The notes: a model not told the origin generated them from the sequence alone. Counted from the stretch's first letter, positions 35,268 through 44,657 are shown. The stretch is 64,000 bases of DNA from Pseudomonas sp. MPC6 (GCF_006094435.1 NZ_CP034783.1:2941001-3005000), one strand, 5' to 3'. Translations and numbers: made by a program.

Positions 35268-35355
35268 GTGGGAGCGGGCTTGCTCGCGAAGGCGGCGTGT
35301 CATTCACAAGTGTTATGTCTGAAAAGCCGCCTTCGCGAGCAAGCCCGCTCCCACA
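35268..35355. repeat. REP pair
   Basis: TGTGGGAGCGGGCTTGCTCGCG and its inverse CGCGAGCAAGCCCGCTCCCACA flank about 45 bases between the HAD phosphatase and the nhaB pseudogene. Confidence 0.9.
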
Positions 35356-35367
35356 TTTAATCGGTGT

Positions 35368-36442
35368 CTACAGCCAGTAACTCACCGCATACCAGCCAAG
35401 TACCCCCATCACCACCGTATACGGCAACGCCATCCACACCATCCGCCCATACGACAGGCGAATCAGCGGTGCAATCGCCGACGTCAGCAGAAACAGAAAC
35501 GCCGCCTGGCCATTAGGCGTGGCAACGCTCGGCAGGTTGGTGCCCGTGTTGATCGCAATCGCCAATGTCTCGAAATGTTCGCGGCTCATGTGGCCGGAGA
35601 GGAAAGCCTGTTTCACTTCGGTGATGTAAATGGTCGCGACGAACACGTTGTCGCTGATGGCCGACAGCAAGCCGTTGGCAATGAACAGCATGCCCTGCAA
35701 TCAGGATCAACGCCGCCAGGCCCTGCACTATCAGGGCGGCACGTTGGCGTGCGGTGCGTGCGGCGTTGTCTTCGGCGGCGTAGTTGGCCAGCACCGAACG
35801 CACGTTGCCCGGCAGCAGCGTGCCATAACCGAACCAGCGCAATTTCTCCAGCAATACGCAGGTCACCAGGCCCGCCACCAGTACCGGCAAGGACACCGGA
35901 GCGATTTTCAGGAAAAACGCGGCGAAGTGCCACCCCATCTCATGGCCGATCAGCAGGTTCTGCGGCTCGCCGACCAAGGTGCAGACGCCACCCAGCGCGG
36001 TACCCACGGTGGGCGTCGAGAAACGCCGACAGGAAGCAGAACATCAGCGCCAGCATGGACTTGGAGCGGCCCCCGAGCAGCAGTCGCGAGAACAGGAACA
36101 ACAACAGGTCTTTCATGAAGTAGATGCCGGCCACCATGAACATCAGCAGCGGGATCACCGGAAAGTTGTGCACCAGTTCGTCATAGAGTGCCTGGGGCGT
36201 GGTCATCTTCAACAGCAGGGCTTCGCCCAGCAGCAGGCCGCCGGGCATCAACGGATAACACTTGAGTGCCATGGCCAGGGTGACGATGAATTCCAGCACC
36301 AGCAGCCAGCCCGCTACCACCGGGCCGACCGTCCACAACACCAGGGCGTTGAGGATCAGGAAGCCGAGAATGCTGCCTTGTACCAGCGGGGTGAATGCCC
36401 GAGAAAGTTGTGCGCGAACGCCTGGGCCATTGAGCCGGACAT
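35368..36442 (-). pseudogene. nhaB: Decayed Na+/H+ antiporter gene nhaB
   Basis: The minus strand carries NhaB in four pieces spread over three frames, 1,075 bp in all against about 1,500 for an intact gene. Piece 1 starts at ATG 36442 ([23 protein letters not shown]) and is thrown out of frame near 36380. Piece 2 ([20 protein letters not shown] ... FLSAFLDA) ends near 36020. Piece 3 ([19 protein letters not shown] ... AALILI) ends near 35705. Piece 4 ([18 protein letters not shown]) runs to the stop. The junctions after FLSAFLDA and after AALILI have lost roughly 60-70 codons each. All three lesions are frame-breaking. Confidence 0.9.
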
Positions 36443-36520
36443 TGGCTACTCCTTATAAAAAGAAGCGCGCAAGGTGCCGTAAGTCCAAGGCAAGATCAAG
36501 TGTAGGAAAAATCCTTTGGG

Positions 36521-37876
36521 TTAACCCAGGTAGCGTGCGACGACCGCCCGACAGTTGCCATCCAGTGAAGAGCCCGCCACGACGATGCTTGCGTTCGCTT
36601 GCACGGCCAATGAAGTGGCAATATCCAGGCTCCGACCCTGGCGGGTGCGAACCCAGCCAGTACCATTGCCGAAGCGATAATCGAGCTGTCCGTCGGGCAT
36701 GTAGCGGGCCAGGATGAAGTCGCCCTCGACGCCGCCGAGGGTTGCGCCTGCCGTCAGCACGCATCCGTCCGGCAATGCCAGGGCGGCGTTCCACTGGCAG
36801 CCACTGTGGCCGATTTCCAGCAATTGCGGATGGCCGTCGTTGCAATGGCTGTCCGGACGGCCGTTGCTGTGTACTTTCAGTGAAAGGCAGTGCATCGGGT
36901 CGCGGCTGCTGCCAAAACACTGCAAGTCGCCATCGTCGTGCTGGATGATCTGGCTGAGCTGAACGCTGCGCTCCTGTGCCTTGAAACTCATGAAGCCGTC
37001 CACGGCGAAACTGTCGTCGAGCCGGCCATCGGTGTGATAACGGGCCAACAGGCCTTCCTGGGGGAAGTTGATCGAGCCGCCCACCAGGATCCGGGCGTCT
37101 CGTTGGACCATCAGGCTGCTGATCCAGGTGTTCATCAGCAAATGCCTGACCATCACGAAGCCACGACCATTGAATGTGCTGTCGAGTGAACCGTCGGCAT
37201 CGAGTCGTATCAGCATGCCGACATGGTCGGCCAGTTCAAAGTGATGATTGGCCAGCAGCAGGATGCGACCATCCTCCTGCACACACACATCACAGGCTTC
37301 GGTGCCTGGCATGCCTGGGGGCAGCCAGCCGTCGCGCGCACCCATGGAAAGATTGCCCGGCAGGCGCACCACGCAGCGACCATTGTCGCCAAAGCCTTGA
37401 GCCGGACGGCCTTGCTGATCAAACAGGGCAAGGGCAGGCAGTGTCTGGTGCGCATTCTCGTAATGCAGCCCGGCCAGTAGAATGCGCCCATCCGCCAGGA
37501 CATGGACTTTTCCACCCATCGCCTCGAAGCCGTGTTCGAACTGCCCGATGACGCTGCCTTGATGGCCGAATACCAGATCGGCCGAGCCATCTTCCAGCAG
37601 GCGAGCCAGGCCGAAGCGGCTACCGCCCGGCGTTCCGACCTTCGCCGCGACCAGCAGCCTGCCCTGTGAATCGATCGCCACCCCGTTGGCCATGCTTGAG
37701 GTGCTGCCGGCGAAATACACTTGGGTCGTGCCGTTTCCGGCAAAGGATAAATCGAGTGCTCCAGCGTCGTTCAGTGTGGGCGTCGAGCTAAAAGCGGTCT
37801 GGCTTGCCATGCACGCAGCTCCTTGCAAGTCGTCCTGATCCAGAAGTTGGGTGGCGACTTTCATTAGGGAAATCAT
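36521..37876 (-). CDS. Delta-60 repeat protein
   Basis: A 451-residue protein built of delta-60-type repeats, which are thought to form a beta-propeller-like fold. Each repeat carries an LD..F.G motif: ALDLSFAGNG near residue 40, SLDSTFNGRGF near 240, RLDDSFAVDGF near 300 and QLDYRFGNGTG near 415, with interspersed ILL.G and VARY strands. No signal peptide is evident. AGGGA lies five bases before the ATG. The protein is probably a surface or secreted adhesin-like product, but nothing in its neighbourhood defines a role. Confidence 0.8.
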   Translation of the reverse strand: MISLMKVATQLLDQDDLQGAACMASQTAFSSTPTLNDAGALDLSFAGNGTTQVYFAGSTSSMANGVAIDSQGRLLVAAKVGTPGGSRFGLARLLEDGSADLVFGHQGSVIGQFEHGFEAMGGKVHVLADGRILLAGLHYENAHQTLPALALFDQQGRPAQGFGDNGRCVVRLPGNLSMGARDGWLPPGMPGTEACDVCVQEDGRILLLANHHFELADHVGMLIRLDADGSLDSTFNGRGFVMVRHLLMNTWISSLMVQRDARILVGGSINFPQEGLLARYHTDGRLDDSFAVDGFMSFKAQERSVQLSQIIQHDDGDLQCFGSSRDPMHCLSLKVHSNGRPDSHCNDGHPQLLEIGHSGCQWNAALALPDGCVLTAGATLGGVEGDFILARYMPDGQLDYRFGNGTGWVRTRQGRSLDIATSLAVQANASIVVAGSSLDGNCRAVVARYLG

Positions 37877-38061
37877 TCAATCCCTGAATGCGCGGATGCA
37901 CAACAGTGAGAACTAACAGGCGGAGGGTCGTTTTGTGCCAGAACAGTGTCTTTTCGAACCACTGGCAAGCCTGGCAATCAAACAGGTTCGCCCGGGTTCG
38001 AAATAAACTATCGTCAAGTGCAGATGGCCCTGCAACGCCAGCTGCCCGTGATAGAGGAGGG

Positions 38062-38086
38062 TGCGGGTTACACGAAGTAACCCGCC
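38062..38086 (-). terminator. Hairpin after the 88-residue gene
   Basis: A perfect 9-bp stem, GCGGGTTAC/GTAACCCGC, with a 5-base loop lies 9 bp beyond the stop of the small gene. There is no T run, so termination is uncertain. Confidence 0.45.
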
Positions 38087-38094
38087 ATCAATGC

Positions 38095-38361
38095 TTAGTG
38101 CGGCATCGACCAGGATTGCAGGGTGTAGCCTCCCTCGCTCAACTCGGCACGTGCCTGATTTAGCAGGCTTTCAAGTTGTGCGGGATCGGTATAGGCGCTG
38201 CTTGGAATCTGCTGGCGACCGATGCGGGTGTTGGTACGGTCGATGACACTCAGGCTGAGTTCGCCATTACCGTCCTGTGGGGCCCAGGCCACGCATTGAA
38301 AGGGTTTGAATGCGCGGTCGGCGATCAAAAGAGCTTCGTTGATACGGAGCGGGGCGTTCAT
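38095..38361 (-). CDS. Small conserved protein of unknown function
   Basis: An 88-residue soluble protein: MNAPLRINEALLIADRAFKP, VAWAPQDGNGELSLSVIDR, and a C-terminal helix QLESLLNQARAELSEGGYTL. ATG at 38361 is preferred to an in-frame ATG 8 codons earlier because the conserved-looking part starts there. I recognise it only as a Pseudomonas small protein. It is divergent from the sigma-54 activator and may simply share its intergenic region. Confidence 0.65.
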   Translation of the reverse strand: MNAPLRINEALLIADRAFKPFQCVAWAPQDGNGELSLSVIDRTNTRIGRQQIPSSAYTDPAQLESLLNQARAELSEGGYTLQSWSMPH

Positions 38362-38702
38362 GGGATCGTCTCTCTGTATGCCCAATCAAGTGAAGTGCCG
38401 CCGGTTGGGCTTACCGTTCGGCTCGTTACTTGTACTGATGCCCGCAACCCGGGGTTGGGTCACATTCAAGTCAACGTTATTTCAACTTTCTTTCATTGGT
38501 CAAGGTGTGGAGGCATTTTGAAAGCTGCATGAAAGGTTTGAGTCGTTAGGCAACTAACAAAGCCGCTTCTTATAACTATTCACTTAACGGCCTTATAGTC
38601 AAACGATACAAGGGACCGTCAAAATCTTGCTAATGTTACAGTCAAGATCGCCAAATGACTGTTTTTAATAATATTTCATATATTTGGCGCCAAGGAACAG
38701 TC
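38362..38702. other. 341-bp intergenic region with a palindrome at its right end
   Basis: No gene seen. It is AT-richer than the surroundings (TTTTTAATAATATTTCATATA at 38660-38680) and separates two divergent genes, so it must hold two promoters. TTGGCGCCAA at 38684-38693 is a perfect 10-bp palindrome immediately before the AAGGA ribosome-binding site of the activator gene. Confidence 0.6.
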
Positions 38703-40028
38703 ATGAGCGAAGCGCCTGCCTTACGACGTCTATTAGTAGTGGACCCCTGCGATGACTGCCATCGGCTCTTGCCGGGTTTACGCTCTGTGGGATGGGATGT
38801 AGACAGCTGTACCCTGGAACACGCCGCTGACAAAACCTGCGATGTCGGCCTGCTGCGATTACAACCTTTTCACCTCGAACGACCGGACGCGGTCAAGGAA
38901 CTGATCAGCCGCAGCGGCACCGAGTGGATCGCCGTACTCAACCAGGAAGTCCTGCGCCTGCAGAATGTCGGGGACTTCGTTTGCGAATGGTTTTTCGATT
39001 TCCATACCTTGCCGTTCGATGTGTCCCGGGTTCAAGTCACGCTGGGCCGGGCGTTCGGCATGGCGCGCCTGCGCGGTCAGGGCACGGTTCATATCGATCA
39101 GCCTGAGCATGAACTGCTTGGTGACAGCAAGCCGATTCGTGAACTGCGCAAGCTGCTGAGCAAACTGGCACCCACCGAGTCGCCGGTTTTGATTCGCGGT
39201 GAAAGCGGGACCGGTAAAGAGCTGGTCGCGCGCACGCTGCACCGACAGTCCCAGCGCCACAGCAAACCCTTTGTCGCGATCAATTGCGGCGCGATTCCCG
39301 AACACTTGATCCAGTCCGAACTGTTTGGCCACGAGAAGGGTGCCTTTACGGGCGCCCATCAACGCAAGGTCGGGCGGATCGAAGCCGCCCACGGCGGGAC
39401 GCTGTTTCTCGACGAAATCGGTGACCTGCCCCTGGAACTGCAAGCCAACCTGTTGCGCTTCCTCCAGGAAAAACATATCGAGCGTGTCGGCGGCAGTCAG
39501 CCGATTCCAGTGGATGTGCGGGTATTGGCGGCGACCCACGTCGACCTTGAGGCCGCCATCGAGAAAAAACGCTTCCGCGAAGATTTGTACTACAGGCTGA
39601 ACGTCCTGCAAGTTGTCACCGCACCCTTGCGCGAGCGTCACGGCGATCTGTCGATGCTGGCCAATCATTTTTCCCATTTCTACAGTCATGAAACCGGTCG
39701 CCGCCCTCGCAGTTTCAGCGAAGACGCGCTGGTTGCCATGGGCAAGCATGACTGGCCGGGCAATGTCCGTGAGTTGGCCAACCGGGTTCGCCGCGGGCTG
39801 GTGCTGGCGGAAGGACGGCAGATCGAGGCGCGGGACCTGGGGCTGATCAGCCAGCATGCGATCGCCGCACCGATGGGCACCCTCGAAGACTACAAGACCC
39901 GCGCCGAGCGCCAGGCGTTGTGCGACGTATTGAATCGTCACAGTGACAATCTCAGCGTCGCTGCCCGGGTATTGGGCGTGTCGCGGCCGACCTTTTACCG
40001 ATTGCTGCACAAGCACCAGATTCGCTAG
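38703..40028 (+). CDS. Sigma-54-dependent transcriptional activator with degenerate receiver domain
   Basis: A 441-residue enhancer-binding protein. Residues 1-125 resemble a VpsR-like receiver whose phospho-acceptor position appears lost (CDVGLLRLQP where a classical receiver has an Asp). The AAA+ domain has Walker A GESGTGKE (166-173), the sigma-54 contact GAFTGA (213-218) and Walker B LFLDE (234-238). A Fis-type helix-turn-helix ends the protein (AARVLGVSRPTFYRLLHKHQ). ATG at 38703 has AAGGA upstream. It faces the fap operon tail to tail, and fapA has a sigma-54-type promoter, so it is a good candidate for the fap activator; this is inference. Confidence 0.92.
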   Translation: MSEAPALRRLLVVDPCDDCHRLLPGLRSVGWDVDSCTLEHAADKTCDVGLLRLQPFHLERPDAVKELISRSGTEWIAVLNQEVLRLQNVGDFVCEWFFDFHTLPFDVSRVQVTLGRAFGMARLRGQGTVHIDQPEHELLGDSKPIRELRKLLSKLAPTESPVLIRGESGTGKELVARTLHRQSQRHSKPFVAINCGAIPEHLIQSELFGHEKGAFTGAHQRKVGRIEAAHGGTLFLDEIGDLPLELQANLLRFLQEKHIERVGGSQPIPVDVRVLAATHVDLEAAIEKKRFREDLYYRLNVLQVVTAPLRERHGDLSMLANHFSHFYSHETGRRPRSFSEDALVAMGKHDWPGNVRELANRVRRGLVLAEGRQIEARDLGLISQHAIAAPMGTLEDYKTRAERQALCDVLNRHSDNLSVAARVLGVSRPTFYRLLHKHQIR

Positions 40029-40068
40029 ACGCAGGATCAAACGATCAAGCGATCTTTTGATCTGCCAC

Positions 40069-40108
40069 AAAAAGCCCCGCTGCGATTGAAGTCGCAACGG
40101 GGCTTTTC
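40069..40108. terminator. Bidirectional terminator between the activator gene and fapF
   Basis: AAAAGCCCCGctGCGA ... TCGCaacGGGGCTTTT forms a long stem at 40070-40107 with one mismatch and T runs on both sides. It serves both convergent genes. Confidence 0.85.
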
Positions 40109-40117
40109 GGTTGTGGG

Positions 40118-41425
40118 TCAGAAGTAATACGGGAATTTCAGGCTGAAGGTAAAGTCCGGGGCATCGTCCGTCATGCCGATGGACAGGTTGGGGACGATGG
40201 TCAGGTTGTCGGTAGCCGCAATGGTCATGCCGACGTTGAAGTAGCCGGCGTTGGCATCGCTGGAAACAACCGATTGCCAATCCCCGCCATCTTCCCTGAT
40301 CTTGCTTTTCCGCTGCACCAGGTCAGACACCGAGAACGACATACTCATCTTTTCGTTCAACGCAAACGCAATACCGGCGCCGATCTGGAAGCTGTCGCCG
40401 ATACGCACCTTGCCCGGGGTTTTCTGGTTGACGGTGGAACTGATGTCGTCAAAGGAGTCCTCGAAGTTGTGGGTATAGGAGAGGCTACCGAACAACACGG
40501 CCGGGTCGAAGGTCTTGACCAGCGAGATGCCAGGGGTGATCGACCAGACGCCGTTGCCGGTCGGCAGGGACTCAGGCACGAACAGGTTGGTGTTGGCATT
40601 ATCCTGAACCAGCTTGATCCCGAACGGTTCCTTGCCGGTCGGTGACTTGACGCGCAAGGTGAGCACCGCATCCGGGGTGTTGACCGACTCGTCGAGGAAC
40701 TTGTAGGCAATGCCGAAGTTGACGTCGCCAATGGTTGGATCGCGTTTGACACTGCTTTCGGTGGTGACCCCTGCGGACCCCTCGTTACCGCCGCCGGACT
40801 GATAGGTCGATTCGCGGTAGATCACCGGCACGTTCAGGTCGAACTGCCAGCGGTTGTCGAAGTTGTAGCGGCCGGTGAGGTCAAGCGTCCAGGTGTCGGC
40901 CTTGATCCGGTCCAGGTTGATGTTGCCCAGAAAGATCGAGTCCAGCGCGAGGAAGCCATTGAGGATCAGTTGGCGCGTATCGTAGCGGGAATAGGTCAGC
41001 CCGGTTTCAAGGCTGAACTTGCCGCCGCCGAAGAACCCGCTGGCCTCGTCATACAGGTTGGAAACACTTTGTGCCGGCTGAGAATCATCGGACAGCGATT
41101 GTCCGTAGGAACTGCCGCCGCCCCCGGCCGCGCCCCCTGACGCCGCCGCAGCACCGGTGCCGGTGGCGACTTGTGAATTGTTTTTGAGGTCGGCTGGCGA
41201 CTTGGCCAGACGTTTGGGTTGTGGTGTTGCCGGTTGGTCTTCGACCTGACGGACCCGTTGCTCGAGGATCGCCAGTGCTTTTTGTTGTACTTCGTATCGT
41301 TGCTTCAGCTCCAGAAGCTCCTGTTTCAGAATCTCCACATCCGAGGCGGGTGCTGCTTGCAAGATCGCCGCGGGGAATAAAGTGCTCAAACATACAACTG
41401 CGCGCAGTGATACTGATCGATACAT
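40118..41425 (-). CDS. fapF: Functional amyloid outer-membrane exporter FapF
   Basis: A 435-residue outer-membrane beta-barrel that exports the amyloid subunits. A signal peptide ([11 protein letters not shown]) is followed by a coiled coil (residues about 27-62, [20 protein letters not shown]), a Gly/Ser/Ala-rich linker (about 80-110), and a barrel ending [11 protein letters not shown] with the usual aromatic end. The coiled coil, which is known to form a trimeric gate in FapF, is well preserved. Last gene of fapABCDEF, 45 bp behind fapE. Confidence 0.93.
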   Translation of the reverse strand: MYRSVSLRAVVCLSTLFPAAILQAAPASDVEILKQELLELKQRYEVQQKALAILEQRVRQVEDQPATPQPKRLAKSPADLKNNSQVATGTGAAAASGGAAGGGGSSYGQSLSDDSQPAQSVSNLYDEASGFFGGGKFSLETGLTYSRYDTRQLILNGFLALDSIFLGNINLDRIKADTWTLDLTGRYNFDNRWQFDLNVPVIYRESTYQSGGGNEGSAGVTTESSVKRDPTIGDVNFGIAYKFLDESVNTPDAVLTLRVKSPTGKEPFGIKLVQDNANTNLFVPESLPTGNGVWSITPGISLVKTFDPAVLFGSLSYTHNFEDSFDDISSTVNQKTPGKVRIGDSFQIGAGIAFALNEKMSMSFSVSDLVQRKSKIREDGGDWQSVVSSDANAGYFNVGMTIAATDNLTIVPNLSIGMTDDAPDFTFSLKFPYYF

Positions 41426-41470
41426 GAATAAGCCGTCCCTTAATGCCCAATGATCGAGACTCAGCGTAGT

Positions 41471-42214
41471 TCAATATCCCAGACTGCGTAGTGCGTTCAG
41501 TTGAGACAGGTTGCAGTCCAGTGCACCTGCGCTCGGGCCATTATTGTTCAGCACTACATTAAGCTGAGTCATGTTGTTGACCACGTTGCTGCTGCCCAGT
41601 AACCGCGTGTTCTGCAACAGGCCACCCTGGGCAACTTGCTGCAGGGACGTGCCCTGGTTGTTGTTGGCCTGAATGGCCATCTGGATGCCGCCGCCAGTGG
41701 CGGAAACAGCCACAGTGCCGGCCGCACTGCTACCGGTAATGGTTTGCCCGCTCATCAACACCTGGCCCAGGCTCGGGTTGTTGGCCGGGGCATGACTGGC
41801 CTCTTTAACGTCGATCGCGACATTGTTGTAGGCCGTGTTGCCATCGCCGGCGGCACGCACGCTTTGGGTGATCCCTTGTGCGGTGTTCAAGCCAGCGCCG
41901 CCAATGACGCTGCCTGTGCCTTGGCCGGGCGTACTGCCGTCACCGGACTGGCTAAAGGTTGAAACGTAGAATTCGGGTTTCAGGGTACCTGCCTGGATCT
42001 GCATTGAAGTGGCAGCCCCGATCAAATCACCACTGGCATTACGCCAGGTACTGCTCATGACCACACCGAAACTGATGATCCGTCCCGGCATGACGTAACG
42101 GCCACGCAGCTCGCCGAGCTCATGGTCGTTGATTTCGATAGGTTTGAATCCGTTGGCATAGCCTGAAGCACTCGCTGCCAGACAGGCGGCGGCCAGCCAG
42201 TATGAGGTTTTCAT
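41471..42214 (-). CDS. fapE: Functional amyloid component FapE
   Basis: A 247-residue secreted minor fibre component. It has a signal peptide (YWLAAACLAASASGYANG), a Gly/Asn/Gln-rich body (GTGSVIGGAGLNTAQGITQS, TALQ-like VVNNMTQLNVVLNNNGPS) and ends DCNLSQLNALRSLGY. ATG at 42214 is chosen because GGGAG stands nine bases upstream. Only one cysteine is seen near the C terminus. The gene lies between fapD and fapF; FapE has been reported in extracted fibrils in related strains. Confidence 0.9.
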   Translation of the reverse strand: MKTSYWLAAACLAASASGYANGFKPIEINDHELGELRGRYVMPGRIISFGVVMSSTWRNASGDLIGAATSMQIQAGTLKPEFYVSTFSQSGDGSTPGQGTGSVIGGAGLNTAQGITQSVRAAGDGNTAYNNVAIDVKEASHAPANNPSLGQVLMSGQTITGSSAAGTVAVSATGGGIQMAIQANNNQGTSLQQVAQGGLLQNTRLLGSSNVVNNMTQLNVVLNNNGPSAGALDCNLSQLNALRSLGY

Positions 42215-42258
42215 CTGCTGCTCCCGGAGCATCCCGCCCCAAAATCATCTTTGGGCGA

Positions 42259-42939
42259 TTAAAAGAAGTCGCTCTGTATGAAACCAAAATCCATCAACTC
42301 GGCATCTTTGACCGGGTTGAAGTTATCCAGCTTGTTTTTGGCCGTCAGGGGTTCCGGTGGACTGCGTAGCACATTGGTCTTGTCATAACCGGGACCTACG
42401 ATAGCGAAGACAATGCCGTTCCAGCCTTTGACAAAGTCATCATGGGAGTAGCGTTTGTGACCGAGGACCGGGTCGCCGATATAGACCCATTCCTTGTCTG
42501 CCCGCTGCATCACCACGAAGTGCTTGTAGCCGCGAATTTCCATCAGTACCACCACCGGAATCGTCACTGCATCCAGCTTTTCAGTGGGGATCTTGTAGCC
42601 ACGGGCGCGCATGCCGATGCTTTCTATGTAGCGCTTCATGTCCAGCATGGAAAAACCTTGGGTACGAACAAGGTCCTGGTCAGCATTGACCAGCATGCCT
42701 TTGATGATGTGCTCTTCATCGACGTCGAGCCAATAAGCCTGGCGCAGGACCGTCGCCAGTGCGGCGGCGCCGCAGCTGAAATCGGTTTTCTGTTCGACGA
42801 TGTCGCTGAACTTGCGCTCACGCAAACTCTGTACCTCCTTGTAGACCAGCATACCGCCAGGCAGGGCGGCCACGGGCATCTGTGCGGCCTGAGTCAGGCC
42901 AGACAGGCAGAGCAGGGCGAAAAGGGCAGTCTTACGCAT
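42259..42939 (-). CDS. fapD: Functional amyloid C39 peptidase FapD
   Basis: A 226-residue periplasmic cysteine protease of the C39 family, needed for Fap secretion. The catalytic Cys56 is in KTDFSCGAAALATVLR, His140 in GYKHFVVMQ and Asp156 in YIGDPVLG. A signal peptide (FALLCLSGLTQAA) leads it. The start lies 25 bp after the intra-operon terminator that follows fapC, so its expression should be lower than that of fapABC. Confidence 0.93.
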   Translation of the reverse strand: MRKTALFALLCLSGLTQAAQMPVAALPGGMLVYKEVQSLRERKFSDIVEQKTDFSCGAAALATVLRQAYWLDVDEEHIIKGMLVNADQDLVRTQGFSMLDMKRYIESIGMRARGYKIPTEKLDAVTIPVVVLMEIRGYKHFVVMQRADKEWVYIGDPVLGHKRYSHDDFVKGWNGIVFAIVGPGYDKTNVLRSPPEPLTAKNKLDNFNPVKDAELMDFGFIQSDFF

Positions 42940-42964
42940 GATCGATACGCCTTTGCGGACTGTG

Positions 42965-42993
42965 GAAAAAAGCCCCGTTGCCGGGGCTTTTAT
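42965..42993 (-). terminator. Intra-operon terminator after fapC
   Basis: On the minus strand AAAAGCCCCG-gcaa-CGGGGCTTTT forms a perfect 10-bp stem with a run of six T, directly after fapC and before fapD. It is a textbook rho-independent terminator between the fibre-subunit genes and the export genes. Confidence 0.85.
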
Positions 42994-43004
42994 TTCGATC
43001 GCGA

Positions 43005-44015
43005 TTACATGCAGACGTTGCAGCCTGCAGCGATGGACAGCGAGTTGCTTTGTTGGTTGCCTACACCCGATGCTACGTTGGCGCCGCCGTTGCCGGAGAA
43101 GCCGTTCATCGAGCCCGACATGACGGCGGTGTTGGTCACAGGGGTTTTCCAGCCATCTGCGGTCAGTTTTTGCTCAGTGGTTACGCCAGCCAGGCCGAAT
43201 ACGCCGACAGCGACGAAATCAGACTTGGTGACATCGTCATGGCCGCCACGGCCACCTTTGTTGCCATAACCATGGCCGCTGCCGTGATGGTCATCCTCTT
43301 TGGACACGGCTTTGCCAGCAGCCACAAACGCACCCGCAGCGGTAAAGGTGCCTGTGAGCGTGTCTGTCTTGTACACCTGGGTGCCATAGTTATTGACAGC
43401 CAGCCCGGTGGAGCTTTGGTTGGCCGCAGCAGCTGCGGTTGCTACACGGCCGCCCGATACAGCGATGGCCAGGTTGTTTTTCTGTTGGTTGAAGCTGCCG
43501 GAAGCCACGTTTATGCCGATGTTGCCGGAACCGTTGTTGCCTGCGTTGTTGAGGGTCGACGTATTGCCACTGGAGTAGTTGTTAGCAGAGTTGCCAGTGT
43601 TGTATTGAGTCGCGGCTGAAACGGCGGTTGCGGAGCCGAAGATGAAGGTTTCGTCGGACGTGGCCAGTGCAGCGGCGTTGTCTTGCTGGTTACCGTCACC
43701 GGCTGCAACGTTGGCGCCCATGTTGCCGTTGGAACCATTGAGCGAGTTATCGCCTTTAGCGTCGTTTTTGGTGCCTTGGTTCAGCCCTTTGTTGCCGGAG
43801 CTGTTCTGCACGTCCAGCACGGCTGCCTGGGCGCCGGAGCTGAGTGACAGCAGTGTGTCAAAGCTTGGGCCGCGATCATGCCCGTTGTTGCCGTGACCAT
43901 TGCCGTGGCCATTGCCATGACCGCGATCATCATCACGACCGCCTGCTTGTGCCGCGATTGCCATCACTGCTGCCAGAGCGAAAACCAGTGGTTTGAGAGC
44001 CATTGTAGGTTTCAT
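43005..44015 (-). CDS. fapC: Major functional amyloid subunit FapC
   Basis: A 336-residue fibre subunit. After the signal peptide comes a His/Gly/Asp-rich stretch (RGHGNGHGNGHGNNGHDRG, about residues 30-50). Three imperfect amyloid repeats follow with the GNxGxNVAxGxxNQQxN motif: GNMGANVAAGDGNQQDN, GNIGINVASGSFNQQKN and GNGGANVASGVGNQQSN. The linkers are long, one carrying a second His-rich segment (DDHHGSGHGYGNKGGRGGHDD). It ends with the conserved CNVCM, a CxxC at residues 332-335. FapC forms the bulk of the fibrils that stiffen Pseudomonas biofilms. Confidence 0.93.
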   Translation of the reverse strand: MKPTMALKPLVFALAAVMAIAAQAGGRDDDRGHGNGHGNGHGNNGHDRGPSFDTLLSLSSGAQAAVLDVQNSSGNKGLNQGTKNDAKGDNSLNGSNGNMGANVAAGDGNQQDNAAALATSDETFIFGSATAVSAATQYNTGNSANNYSSGNTSTLNNAGNNGSGNIGINVASGSFNQQKNNLAIAVSGGRVATAAAAANQSSTGLAVNNYGTQVYKTDTLTGTFTAAGAFVAAGKAVSKEDDHHGSGHGYGNKGGRGGHDDVTKSDFVAVGVFGLAGVTTEQKLTADGWKTPVTNTAVMSGSMNGFSGNGGANVASGVGNQQSNSLSIAAGCNVCM

Positions 44016-44078
44016 GGTGTTTCTCCGTGCTTATTAGTTGGTTAAGTATTGGTACTTTCCAATCGCACTACGTTTGGG

Positions 44079-44657
44079 TCAGTCAGCGACCCGGATGCTC
44101 AGGGTGTTAGCCATTCGGTTCCCCACCCCGGCACTCTGGTTCACCTGGATTACCCCTCGACTGCCGGTGAAGGCCTGGTCGCTGATCACGACCTGGCGAC
44201 TGCCGATTGAGGTGCCAGTTGCTCCTGAGCTTGGTTGCAACGCCACGTTCTGTTGAGAAAGGGCGCTATCGTCGACGCTCTGCGGCGCAGCACTGATGCT
44301 GATGCGCATGGCGTTGGCCATCTGGTTGTTGGCCCCGGCGCCCTGGTTGACGCCCAGTACACCGTTGCCATTACTGAAAGAGGTGCCGCCGATGGTGGCC
44401 GTCGCGTTCATCGACGGATTGGCGGAGGTGTTGATTTTCTGGTTGATGCGGGTGGTCGCGGCAGCTTCGGTGCCAATGGCGATCGCCCGGACGTTGGTCT
44501 GTTGCTGTTGGTCACCGGCGGCCTGGTTGACGTTGAGGTTGCCTGTGTACTGGCTGCCGGAGTCCTGGATTCTGGCGCTGTTCACCGTGCTTACGCTGGA
44601 GTCGGCCATGGCGCTGGTGCAGCCGAGCAGGGCGAGGACTATCAATGAGCGAGTCAT
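44079..44657 (-). CDS. fapB: Functional amyloid nucleator FapB
   Basis: A 192-residue secreted protein, the proposed nucleator. Signal peptide LIVLALLGCTSAMADSS, then three repeats built like those of FapC: LNVNQAAGDQQQQTNVRAIA, LGVNQGAGANNQMANAMRIS and IQVNQSAGVGNRMANTLSIR. It ends with SIRVAD and has no CxxC. Its ATG lies one base after the fapA stop, so the two are tightly coupled, and 63 bp precede fapC. Confidence 0.92.
   Translation of the reverse strand: MTRSLIVLALLGCTSAMADSSVSTVNSARIQDSGSQYTGNLNVNQAAGDQQQQTNVRAIAIGTEAAATTRINQKINTSANPSMNATATIGGTSFSNGNGVLGVNQGAGANNQMANAMRISISAAPQSVDDSALSQQNVALQPSSGATGTSIGSRQVVISDQAFTGSRGVIQVNQSAGVGNRMANTLSIRVAD

Noticed and set aside
38859..40280. 473-codon open frame opposite the sigma-54 activator
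   Set aside because: The activator frame has complete AAA+ and HTH motifs; the antisense frame has none and crosses the terminator.
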